A DNA stretch of 24,660 bases, from positions 1-24,660 of IMG/VR virus record IMGVR_UViG_3300017752_000154, one strand, 5' to 3'. Both the position numbers and the translations under genes were made by a program. Shown piece after piece: positions 1 through 7,239 of the stretch (positions within the stretch are counted from its first letter, which is position 1; each line of letters starts with the position of its first letter). Under the pieces are notes generated by a model. It searched no databases, was not told the origin of the DNA, and saw only the letters and a list, made by a program, of their open reading frames with translations. This DNA is from a virus.

Positions 1-1157
1 CCGTTTACCACAGAATAGCTTGACCGGGTAAATGTTCCAGTTGTTGTAGTAATATTTGATGTGATCGTAGCTTCGTTGGTTTGATTTACGACGTCGCTTC
101 TCGCAGGAGAAGTAACAACGATACAATCTTTACGAGCGTTCGCAGTAGAGATCAGATCATTAGTAACTGTAGTTTGGTTACCAGCAGATCCCATGCCCGG
201 AGCAATCAAGAAATCAACTTCAATTTGATCTTTATCTTCGAAGAGGTCGAAACCACTTAGATAATTTGAAGTTGTTAGAGTTCCTGCATCGAGGCCAGAA
301 TCAAATTCAAAGTTAGTAGTAGCCGAAGTTTCTACAGCAGTTCCTAAGAACGACTTAGGTGTTCCAGATGTAGTAGCTGTACCAGCACTACCAAAGTTTG
401 TAAAGTTGGAATCAAAGTCTACAAAGTGTACGTACGATGAACGACTGTTGATTACATCTTTGATGTAGAGTGCAGTCCCGTCTTCAACGCTTTTTGCGTC
501 AGATGCAACTGAAAGGAAAGGATATGTTTCAAGAACTGTCCCTTTAGTTCCACTGAATGAACCATTTACGTCAACAACTGCAACGTGTAGTTCATCATCA
601 GAAGCGTCCCTAGCAACTGCCCAGTCTGATGTTGATGGAGCAGCATCAAAAGAGCCTTTGTAAGTCCAACCATTAAACGCTGAATCATTCAGAGATGGTG
701 GACATACTGAAACTCTCAATGAGTTGCCAAGCACTCCAGGAAACCGAGCTACAAAAGTGTGGCCATCGGAATCAAGTGCAGTAATCTGAGCGTTAAAATT
801 ATCTAAATTTTTAACAACGGGATTAGTTACTGCAGTATGGACAAATGCGGATGTTTGACCGGTTGTCGCTGCAGCATTCTTTGCAGTAGCATCTACAACT
901 CTGACAAGTTGAAGAGCGTTTGAATAACGCAGGAAATACGCTGCGTCATGGAAATTGATGTTGTGGGAGGTATCTGGCGATCCAAAAGTACCAACGAGTT
1001 CTTCTTCGTTAGCTACCAAGGTCGCTTTGTCTACCGGACCCCACTTAAACTTACCTACATATGCGCCAGTAGAAGTCTGAACATTTGGCACGCCGCCAGT
1101 CAGATCTACTTCTTTGACAACAACTGCAGGGGATTGTGATGGTGCGAAAAGTGCCAT
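1..1157 (-). CDS. gp18: Tail sheath protein gp18, N-terminal part (runs off the left edge)
   Basis: This is the contractile tail sheath subunit, which polymerises around the tail tube and shortens to drive DNA injection. About 385 residues are visible; T4 gp18 has 659, so the C-terminal part lies outside the window. The start ATG at 1157 gives the N-terminus MALFAPSQSPAVVVKEVDLT, followed by GVPNVQTSTGAYVGKFKWGP, which closely matches the gp18 N-terminal motif (KEVDLT, STGA, WGPV). The reading frame stays open to the window edge. A GAGGG Shine-Dalgarno stands just upstream, partly inside a short CCTC-AA-GAGG palindrome. Two late promoter motifs precede it. Its position directly after gp17 is the conserved T4 order. 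The assignment is firm; only the start codon is inferred. Confidence 0.93.
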   Translation of the reverse strand, partial: MALFAPSQSPAVVVKEVDLTGGVPNVQTSTGAYVGKFKWGPVDKATLVANEEELVGTFGSPDTSHNINFHDAAYFLRYSNALQLVRVVDATAKNAAATTGQTSAFVHTAVTNPVVKNLDNFNAQITALDSDGHTFVARFPGVLGNSLRVSVCPPSLNDSAFNGWTYKGSFDAAPSTSDWAVARDASDDELHVAVVDVNGSFSGTKGTVLETYPFLSVASDAKSVEDGTALYIKDVINSRSSYVHFVDFDSNFTNFGSAGTATTSGTPKSFLGTAVETSATTNFEFDSGLDAGTLTTSNYLSGFDLFEDKDQIEVDFLIAPGMGSAGNQTTVTNDLISTANARKDCIVVTSPARSDVVNQTNEATITSNITTTTGTFTRSSYSVVN

Positions 1158-1176
1158 GAGTTCCCTCTTGAGGTTC

Positions 1177-1184
1177 TATTTATA
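1177..1184 (-). promoter_or_regulatory. T4-type late promoter for the tail sheath gene
   Basis: The minus strand reads TATAAATA exactly, the T4 late promoter -10 element recognised by the gp55/gp33 sigma system with the sliding clamp. It lies 19 bases before the gp18 ATG, so transcription would begin a few bases upstream of the ribosome binding site and leave a very short leader. Confidence 0.75.
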
Positions 1185-1218
1185 AGTTTCATAATACGGT
1201 TCTGTTCACTATATGATA

Positions 1219-1226
1219 TATTTATA
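1219..1226 (-). promoter_or_regulatory. Second late promoter motif before the tail sheath gene
   Basis: A second exact TATAAATA on the minus strand, 42 bases upstream of the first and directly after the gp17 stop codon. Tandem late promoters would suit the high expression needed for a protein used in more than a hundred copies per virion. The surrounding run is very AT-rich, so a chance match is possible. Confidence 0.6.
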
Positions 1227-1231
1227 TAAAA

Positions 1232-2818
1232 TTAAATTTCATCAAATTCAACTACCCAATCAGGTTTTTCGATCGATTCTATATAATCTGAACCATCATC
1301 AACAAATCCAAATGGTACAATATCGTCTTCAATTTGTTTCATTCTATCTTCAAACAACATTTGTTTTAAGTCAATATCTGTCATGTCTGAGAAAAATTGA
1401 GTCTGAGCAAAATATCCAAACATAACTAGCGTCATAACTAAGTCATCATGATTCCCATCCGATGCTTCGTATGATTGGCCTCTTGCTACAAAAGTAGATA
1501 TTTCTAGTATAGTTTCTTCATCTACTACATTTAATTTATTATTTTCTAAGATGTCTTTTAAACCCGAACATCCAAGCCTTTTGACTTTTCGAGTCATTGT
1601 AACACCAATGGCATTTGACTTAATTGCAGACTCTACATGGACATTTTCATATTCTAATTCATGGTATAGACCATTAGCAACTAACGATCCTTGGTCGTTA
1701 GATTCTACAATTACATAACCATTGTTGTAGATTTTTGCGTACTTATATATAATATTAGGGAAGAGCAAAGGCGAGATAGTATTGTTGCGGTACACAGCAA
1801 CCTGTTCAAACGGCGCCACGCTAATATCGATTACGTTAAATGTAGAATAGTCCTGACCTCTTCCCTTTCCAACATCAACAGTTATAATATATTCATGCTT
1901 CTTGACAGGTTGTTTATAGACAAGAAAATCTCCGCCTTCAAAATACTCTTTTGGATTTGATGCTCTTAATTTCATAAGAGCTTCTGCACCGATTAAGGTA
2001 TCACCAGTGCCGAAGAATGTATTACCGAATTCTTGATCAAACTGCAATTGACTAGTGTTAGCAATTGTTTGTGCTTTCCATTCTTTATCTCGTCCCGGAA
2101 CATCCCACCAGTCGACTCTGAAAGAATTAAATTCATTGACTTTTTGCTCTGCACCTTCCCATATTTTATAGAACATATTGCCGATACCATTAGCCGTTGA
2201 CGTTATAATGACTTTAGTATCTTTACCAGCAGATACCACCGGATATGTTGACGTATAAAACTCAGATGCTCTTTCTACGAAAGCAAACTCATCAAGGTAA
2301 AGCAAATTGATGGATAGACCACGAATAGAAGACCCAGAGGTCGCAGCAGTAATGATTCGAGAATTATTAGCAAACTCAAGAGAGCCTTTGTTGACAGCTT
2401 TTGATCCGGGTTGAAGAAAGAACGGTAAGTTCTCCAGCATAAGCGTGATCCTGCCGAGCATTTCCCTGGCAGTGGCTCCTTTGTTTGCGAGGATTGCAAC
2501 AGTTTTTTCCGGATGAAACAGCGCATACCAGAGCAGGTAGGCACACGCGGATATTGATTTTCCCGATTGTCTGCAAGCCAGTACAATGTTAAACCGATGC
2601 TCATTAAAATGCTCAAACATGTCTTGTTGATAAGGATATAGCTTAAATGATACTAAACCTTGATCAAGTGAAATTACTTTTATATACGTCTCAGCGAAAT
2701 ATACAGGATCATCCATACATCTCTTATATTCTCTAAGCTTTTCAGGAGTCCATTGTTCTTGAACACCGTCTCGCTTAAGATTAGGATTCCCTAAGTACGT
2801 CTTTAGTGGGTTCAACAT
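1232..2818 (-). CDS. gp17: Terminase large subunit gp17 (packaging ATPase and nuclease)
   Basis: This is the DNA packaging motor, which docks on the portal, hydrolyses ATP to pump DNA and cuts concatemers. The 528 residues hold the two expected domains. The N-terminal ATPase has Walker A ACRQSGKS near residues 81-88, Walker B LLYLDEFAF near 172-180 and the coupling motif TSTANG near 206. The C-terminal RNase H-like nuclease has TVDVGKGRGQDYS near 313, an acidic VESND near 371 and HDDLVM near 457, matching the three catalytic acidic positions of T4 gp17. T4 gp17 has 610 residues. I chose the ATG at 2818, one codon inside a TTG, because AAGGTG sits nine bases upstream. It overlaps the end of gp16 by 38 bases, which suggests coupled translation. 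Confidence 0.96.
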   Translation of the reverse strand: MLNPLKTYLGNPNLKRDGVQEQWTPEKLREYKRCMDDPVYFAETYIKVISLDQGLVSFKLYPYQQDMFEHFNEHRFNIVLACRQSGKSISACAYLLWYALFHPEKTVAILANKGATAREMLGRITLMLENLPFFLQPGSKAVNKGSLEFANNSRIITAATSGSSIRGLSINLLYLDEFAFVERASEFYTSTYPVVSAGKDTKVIITSTANGIGNMFYKIWEGAEQKVNEFNSFRVDWWDVPGRDKEWKAQTIANTSQLQFDQEFGNTFFGTGDTLIGAEALMKLRASNPKEYFEGGDFLVYKQPVKKHEYIITVDVGKGRGQDYSTFNVIDISVAPFEQVAVYRNNTISPLLFPNIIYKYAKIYNNGYVIVESNDQGSLVANGLYHELEYENVHVESAIKSNAIGVTMTRKVKRLGCSGLKDILENNKLNVVDEETILEISTFVARGQSYEASDGNHDDLVMTLVMFGYFAQTQFFSDMTDIDLKQMLFEDRMKQIEDDIVPFGFVDDGSDYIESIEKPDWVVEFDEI

Positions 2819-3137
2819 CAATTATATCACCTTGAAGCATTCGTTGAACATCGGCAGTAGATCCTAAATAGAAATTGTTTTGCTGATTTTCAACTTGCTT
2901 TACTTCATCCTTTTGGTCAAGATCTTTTTGTTTCTTATTAACGTCCATTAGCTTGTCGTTAACGTCTGAAACATTTTTAATTAGAGTGGCTAATACTTCG
3001 TAAGCTCGAGGATGTTCTGATTCTCTAGCTACTTCAATCATACTTTCAAGAGCGTCTTTACCCTTTTCAATTAATTCATAGTATGTTTCACGAGAATAAT
3101 CGTAATCATTCTTAGCATTATCTTTATCATGGGGCAT
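2781..3137 (-). CDS. gp16: Terminase small subunit gp16
   Basis: This is the small terminase subunit, which recognises DNA and regulates the gp17 ATPase during packaging initiation. The identification rests mainly on position, directly between gp15 and gp17. Also consistent are its short length (118 residues; T4 gp16 has 164), acidic and helical character, and a central stretch rich in Asp, Lys and Gln that probably forms a coiled coil (VNDKLMDVNKKQKDLDQK). Three in-frame starts exist: TTG 3173, ATG 3152 and ATG 3137. I chose 3137 (MPHDKDNAKND) because GGAG lies nine bases before it. It overlaps the gp15 stop by 11 bases. A late promoter motif lies about 55 bases upstream inside gp15. Confidence 0.85.
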   Translation of the reverse strand: MPHDKDNAKNDYDYSRETYYELIEKGKDALESMIEVARESEHPRAYEVLATLIKNVSDVNDKLMDVNKKQKDLDQKDEVKQVENQQNNFYLGSTADVQRMLQGDIIDVEPTKDVLRES

Positions 3138-3918
3138 CGCTGTCCGCTCCATAGAACGTAGTTGTAAATCCAAAGTCTGAATCGTAAAGTATATTTATAC
3201 CATCTGAGTCAGGAGTAACTCTCAATGTTTCTAGTCTCATGTCTGAATCAGCAAGACCATTTTGAATTCCAAAGATCTTAGCTCTTGAATCGCGAATAAC
3301 AGCCGAAGTACCAATACTTCTATAATAGGTAACTCTCATTTCGAAATCAAGAGTATAGAGGATTGTTCTACGAGCTCCGAGCTCTGATTCAAAATCATCT
3401 TGAAAACTTACGCCTGTGATTGTAATAGGAACATCTTCTTTAATGTCAGTAAACTCAGGAAAGGGTCTCATTGTTACAGTATACTGAGGATTAAAAGTTG
3501 GTAAGATTTGCTCAACCATTTGAAGAGCATCATCTTGAGTTTTTGCGTATATGTTTAATTGAAATGATAAGAAATACGGAACACCAGTAAAAATCTTATT
3601 TCTATTACTAACGTCAGTACCAAACTTCGAGATGTTATTAATCTTAGAAATTTGTCTTTGATTATCATACGTGATAGCTGTAATTTCAAAAGACATTCGT
3701 GGTAATTTAATTGCAACCTTTGTATTTGTATCAAGGTCAGGATTTTCACGAATTCTATCTAGATATTTTGATTTTGGCGCATAAGCAAGAGGAACTTTTA
3801 CTTGAGACGTTCCATTTCCACTGCCGTCTTTACGAAGCACATAGATGTTATTAAACAGTTTGCCAAAGATAGCAACTGCCTTTCTAGTCTTTTCGTGATA
3901 AAAGTGCCCACCAAACAT
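3127..3918 (-). CDS. gp15: Tail sheath stabiliser / tail completion protein gp15
   Basis: gp15 caps the finished tail as a hexameric ring and joins tube and sheath to the neck. The 263 residues are close to T4 gp15 (272). The N-terminus MFGGHFYHEKTRKAVAIFGK matches the family start (MFGxFYxxxxRRxxxLxGxLF), and the LPRMSFEITAI segment and the position after gp14 support the call. The start ATG overlaps the stop of the preceding gene as TAATG. The C-terminal 45 residues contain several Asp-Ser-Asp groups (ADSDM, PDSDG, YDSDF, ADSDAP), a bias shared with other structural genes here. Confidence 0.92.
   Translation of the reverse strand: MFGGHFYHEKTRKAVAIFGKLFNNIYVLRKDGSGNGTSQVKVPLAYAPKSKYLDRIRENPDLDTNTKVAIKLPRMSFEITAITYDNQRQISKINNISKFGTDVSNRNKIFTGVPYFLSFQLNIYAKTQDDALQMVEQILPTFNPQYTVTMRPFPEFTDIKEDVPITITGVSFQDDFESELGARRTILYTLDFEMRVTYYRSIGTSAVIRDSRAKIFGIQNGLADSDMRLETLRVTPDSDGINILYDSDFGFTTTFYGADSDAP
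3192..3199 (-). promoter_or_regulatory. Late promoter motif before gp16
   Basis: An exact TATAAATA on the minus strand inside the 3' end of gp15, about 55 bases upstream of the chosen gp16 start. It could give the terminase genes their own late transcript. Because it lies in coding sequence it may be coincidental. Confidence 0.55.
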
Positions 3919-4181
3919 TAGCTTTTATATATCTTTTGCAAATGATCTTCAAAAGCTTCAACTTTCGTTAATCTATCAGGCCAGAGGATATACTCCTTTT
4001 CTGGGTTTTTCTTTAAGTTGTTCAATAAAGGTACAACCGCGTTATATAATTTATCCAGTTTTTCTTGTGTTGTTTTAGCTTCAACTTGAGTATCACCAAC
4101 AACTTTTTGTGCGTCTTGTACAGATTGCAGTTCATCTTCGTCAACTGCCGTGAAACCAAAATCAAAAAAATCATCTGCCAT
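3918..4181 (-). CDS. Small acidic protein of unknown role between gp14 and gp15
   Basis: This gene has 87 residues and is joined on both sides by TAATG stop-start overlaps, so it is clearly translated within the neck operon. It is not part of the T4 gene set. The N-terminus MADDFFDFGFTAVDEDE is acidic and aromatic, and the rest looks helical with a probable short coiled coil (KTTQEKLDKLYNAVVPLLNN) ending in a basic-aromatic stretch. From memory, proteins of this size and start occur at this locus in marine T4-like phages; that needs a database search. The DDFxDF start resembles the C-terminal DDFLDF of gp14 immediately upstream, hinting at a shared binding surface. A virion neck or assembly role is inferred from position only. 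Confidence 0.85.
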   Translation of the reverse strand: MADDFFDFGFTAVDEDELQSVQDAQKVVGDTQVEAKTTQEKLDKLYNAVVPLLNNLKKNPEKEYILWPDRLTKVEAFEDHLQKIYKS

Positions 4182-5098
4182 TAGTCATTCCCCGATATAT
4201 CACCAAACGGATTTGCTTCACTAAAGTCGAGGAAATCATCTCCGGCTGCGCCAAAATCAGCATTTTGTTCGTTTTCTGATATAGTATTGACTTCGCCTAT
4301 TGCAGTGACTGTAAGATCAGAATCACCAATCGCAAGGTTAGTTCTACCACTAATCGTAAGTTTAGATCCTGCAGAATCAGATACGTAGAAGTTGTGGTAT
4401 AATCCATCGTCTGAACCGACGTGGCCAACGTATAGAATTCCATCGCTATCAGAATATCGAATTACTTCGCCGCTAATAGTCACTCCACTTGAAAGAGTCT
4501 GTGATACTGTTTGACCCGGTAAAGTATACGCACTTGCCGAGTCGAGTGTAAGAGTATATTGATAAGCACCTTGCCGCTCAATATCATCAATAACATCAAC
4601 ACTTGTATCAAAGTCTTCATCGTTATATTCAAAGAGTTGTGCTCTGCATTTATAAACTGGAAGATTCGCTAATTGATAGAACGGTGTTTCATGCTCGACA
4701 TGTGTGATTTGAAACATAGAATTAGAAAGTGGAAGATAAATGAGATCACCTTCTCTTGGTCTTTCACTATTGATCTCGTTATCAAACATACTAATAGTGC
4801 TACGCCATCTACGCCTAGACACAACAAAAGTAGCTTCATCGCGGATTTCAACTCCGAAGCGAGTAAATAAATCTCCTTCTCCGTCGAATCCTTCAAGGTT
4901 ATCGATATACATTTCTATTTTATAGCTTGAATTATAGCGCGCAGGAATCTCATCTCCAAAGACTCTGTCTTCATAGACAGTATCTCGAGGAAGATAAAAC
5001 ACGTCTTGCCCATAGATTTTGAGAGACTCAATAACGATATCTTCGTATAGGTTTTGCTCAGACCTTACGTTGTCTCTAATGTATAAATTTCGAGCCAT
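4181..5098 (-). CDS. gp14: Neck protein gp14 (head completion)
   Basis: gp14 forms, with gp13, the neck collar that seals the filled head and accepts the tail. The product has 305 residues (T4 gp14 has 256). The N-terminal part, with ESLKIYGQDVFYLPR and later SMFQITHVEHE, fits the gp14 family. The C-terminal third is an Asp-Ser-rich, beta-type extension (SDSDG, SDSAG, GDSDL) and ends in DDFLDFSEANPFGDISGND. A GGGG ribosome binding site stands before the ATG, three bases after the gp13 stop. The extra length relative to T4 is in the Asp-Ser-rich region, which may be a surface loop. The call is supported by both sequence and gene order. Confidence 0.91.
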   Translation of the reverse strand: MARNLYIRDNVRSEQNLYEDIVIESLKIYGQDVFYLPRDTVYEDRVFGDEIPARYNSSYKIEMYIDNLEGFDGEGDLFTRFGVEIRDEATFVVSRRRWRSTISMFDNEINSERPREGDLIYLPLSNSMFQITHVEHETPFYQLANLPVYKCRAQLFEYNDEDFDTSVDVIDDIERQGAYQYTLTLDSASAYTLPGQTVSQTLSSGVTISGEVIRYSDSDGILYVGHVGSDDGLYHNFYVSDSAGSKLTISGRTNLAIGDSDLTVTAIGEVNTISENEQNADFGAAGDDFLDFSEANPFGDISGND

Positions 5099-5101
5099 TT
5101 A

Positions 5102-5857
5102 TTACCCCACAAAGAAATCAGCTGGCATTTCGTGTTCTAGTCTAATCCTTTCTCTGAGATCCTGAATTTCGCCGGTCGCATCATCAAAAAGTTGTCTACC
5201 ATTTAGAATAACACCGCCGGGAAGTTGCATTCCCTCAAATTTCATTAGATTCATACCCCATTGTTGCTTAATCAGCGCAGTTGTATATTCTTTTAGCCAC
5301 ATGTCGTTATAAACCGATGTGTGAGTATTTGGAGCCACAGTATAATAGACTTCGGCTACAAGATAATCTCCAGCCGTAATATCTAAGTCTTCAATATGGC
5401 CATGAATATAAATTCTGTTTTGTTTACGAGAAAAATCAACCATCGCTTGGCCATTGAGTGTTTGGTCAAGAAGAGAAAGATATTGTTGGATTTGTTCGTA
5501 ATAAGCAATATCACCAGCAAACTGAGACATATCAGTTAATTCTGATAAGTGCATTTGGTATCGAAGATTGAATAAGCTTTTCGATGATGTAGTACTTGAG
5601 ATAAATGGAAACACTCTAGAAACAAAGTGAACATCATTAGTAACTTCGACATACTTATTCGTAATATCAGTAGATGTTAATTGATGTTGCAAATATCCAC
5701 GATAAGTCGCATCAGAATGAAACTCTTGATAATACTGTATTGCTTCGTCAACTCTATCTTCAACTTGATCTTCATCAACGTTGATCTCGATAACTGGGTC
5801 ACCGAGTCGGCGCTTACAGTAATCGATCAGAGTTGTCCTAGAGTTAGGATTAGCCAT
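5102..5857 (-). CDS. gp13: Neck protein gp13 (head completion)
   Basis: gp13 is the other neck component; it binds the portal side of the head and works with gp14. The 251 residues start with NSRTTLIDYCKRRLGDPVIE and continue DQVEDRVDEAIQYYQEFH, the recognisable gp13 N-terminus in T4-like phages, and it sits directly before gp14. The C-terminus contains GEIQDLRERIRLEHE, again typical. Its ATG overlaps the stop of the upstream fiber gene (TAATG), so head-neck and fiber genes share one message. T4 gp13 is longer (309 residues); the shorter form is normal outside the close T4 relatives. Confidence 0.93.
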   Translation of the reverse strand: MANPNSRTTLIDYCKRRLGDPVIEINVDEDQVEDRVDEAIQYYQEFHSDATYRGYLQHQLTSTDITNKYVEVTNDVHFVSRVFPFISSTTSSKSLFNLRYQMHLSELTDMSQFAGDIAYYEQIQQYLSLLDQTLNGQAMVDFSRKQNRIYIHGHIEDLDITAGDYLVAEVYYTVAPNTHTSVYNDMWLKEYTTALIKQQWGMNLMKFEGMQLPGGVILNGRQLFDDATGEIQDLRERIRLEHEMPADFFVG

Positions 5858-7200
5858 TAGCTACCGGCTCCAATTACTGTCTTGAGTACAGTTCCAGAAG
5901 TATTCTTAATTGTCAAAGTAGAAGCACTGGCCAGTTGAGTTGAACTAATTGATCCAGCTGTTATTGAAATCGTATGAGCGATACCTTCACCAGAAGTTGC
6001 TCCACTTGAAGTAATGCCTGTTCCACCAGTAATCGTACCAACATAGTTACCAGTTGTATCAGTTCCAAGAGCAACACTATTTGCTTGTATTGTGGTGCTA
6101 ATACTGATACCCGCAGTACCATCAAAGTCTGCAGTACCAACAACATCGCCACTGAGAGCAATTGCTCTAGCGGTTGCTAATGCTGTTGCAGTAGCAGCGT
6201 TACCAGTTGCAGAACCAGCCGAACCAGATACGTTACCTGTTACGTTACCAACAAGATTGGCTATTAAGGATCCTGTTGTAACTGTCATATTGCCAGTTGA
6301 AGCACCGGTCGCAGTGGTTGTACCTATCTTAAACTTGTCTTCTGACTCATCCCAAATTAATGCTGCGTTATCTCCAGTTGAACCACGTTCAAATACAAAT
6401 CCAAGATCGTTGGCATTCGAACCTGCACCTGTATTCAATTCAATCAAAGGATCAGCAATTAAACTATTTGTTGCATTAACTGTTGTAGTTGTTCCGTTAA
6501 CTGTAAGGTTACCACCAAGAACTACGTTACCTGAAGAGTATAAACCAGCAAATGTTACTGAGTCAGTTGTTCCTACAGCCTGACCAATAGAAAGTGTACC
6601 GCTGGCAGAATCGATACCCACTCCAGTGCCTGCTTGCATGGTTGACATAACATTAGCTTGTGTTATTCCAGTCAATGTAAATTGACCTCGGGCTGAATCG
6701 TAAGCTAAACTTCCTAATCCAGTACCAGTTGCAACATTTAGATGTGCTCTTGCTTCAGCAGCGCTTGGTCCGGTGTATGTAAATTTACCTGAGGCAGAAT
6801 CAAAGGCAAAAGAACCATCACCACCAGCATCTGTTACTTGAAGATGACTTCGTGTCCGAGCAGCTGTAGTAAAGAGATTAGTTGAACCTTCAGCAAGATC
6901 ATCAGTTCCTAATGTGCCGAGTGTTGCGGCTGTAATACCTGCGGTTGATCCTGTGCTATCTTGTATCGATAACTTATTTCCATCAGCACGTAACTTAACA
7001 CCACCAAGGTGAATAGTGCCAGACGATAAGTAAATATCTCTAAATTTTAGAGATGAAGTACCAATGTCATACGATGAATCTGTATCTGGTGTAATATGAC
7101 CACCGACTTGTAAAGCGTTTCCGCTAATATCAATTCGATCACCATTTGAAATCTCTCTAATCTGAGAGCCTTCAATCACGAGTGGAATACGATCTGCCAT
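5857..7200 (-). CDS. Fiber-like virion structural protein (447 residues)
   Basis: A low-complexity, beta-rich protein dominated by Gly, Ser, Thr and Ala, as in phage tail fibers. The N-terminus (MADRIPLVIEGSQIREISNG) resembles the start of fiber proteins in marine T4-like phages. Recognisable modules are DIGTSSLKFRDIYLSSGTIH near residue 45, YTGPSAAEARAHL near 140, NLTVNGTTTTVN near 230, then a Gly-Ala-Thr-rich shaft and a C-terminal TGGTGI region. The first three recur in the larger fiber protein upstream, so the two genes share parts. No S74-type intramolecular chaperone is visible. AAAGGA lies eight bases before the ATG and a late promoter lies about 30 bases upstream. Its place before gp13 is where T4 carries fibritin (wac), so a whisker protein is the main alternative; the receptor-binding role is inferred. 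Confidence 0.85.
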   Translation of the reverse strand: MADRIPLVIEGSQIREISNGDRIDISGNALQVGGHITPDTDSSYDIGTSSLKFRDIYLSSGTIHLGGVKLRADGNKLSIQDSTGSTAGITAATLGTLGTDDLAEGSTNLFTTAARTRSHLQVTDAGGDGSFAFDSASGKFTYTGPSAAEARAHLNVATGTGLGSLAYDSARGQFTLTGITQANVMSTMQAGTGVGIDSASGTLSIGQAVGTTDSVTFAGLYSSGNVVLGGNLTVNGTTTTVNATNSLIADPLIELNTGAGSNANDLGFVFERGSTGDNAALIWDESEDKFKIGTTTATGASTGNMTVTTGSLIANLVGNVTGNVSGSAGSATGNAATATALATARAIALSGDVVGTADFDGTAGISISTTIQANSVALGTDTTGNYVGTITGGTGITSSGATSGEGIAHTISITAGSISSTQLASASTLTIKNTSGTVLKTVIGAGS

Positions 7201-7229
7201 TTTTTGATTCCTTTAAGTTACCTTTGTTC

Positions 7230-7237
7230 TATTTATA
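7230..7237 (-). promoter_or_regulatory. Late promoter for the 447-residue fiber gene and neck operon
   Basis: An exact TATAAATA on the minus strand in the 39-base gap between the two fiber genes, ending about 30 bases before the ATG. The genes that follow (fiber, gp13, gp14, the small protein, gp15) are separated by overlaps or three bases, so this promoter probably drives all of them. Confidence 0.75.
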
Positions 7238-7239
7238 CA

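Noticed and set aside
948-1139. A 63-codon plus-strand frame opposite gp18
   Set aside because: The minus-strand frame is clearly tail sheath; the plus-strand frame has no domain or good start context.
1185-1231. Possible terminator between gp17 and gp18
   Set aside because: The region is AT-rich but shows no GC-rich hairpin followed by a T-run on the minus strand.
2275-2616. A 113-codon minus-strand frame inside gp17
   Set aside because: It overlaps the Walker region of the packaging ATPase in another frame; the gp17 frame has all catalytic motifs and the other frame has none.
6092-6583. A 163-codon plus-strand open frame opposite the 447-residue fiber gene
   Set aside because: It is antisense to a low-complexity Gly/Thr/Ala-rich gene, which leaves the opposite frame open by composition; its product is a Val/Pro/Ala-rich string with no recognisable domain, and no plus-strand gene or promoter is supported elsewhere.
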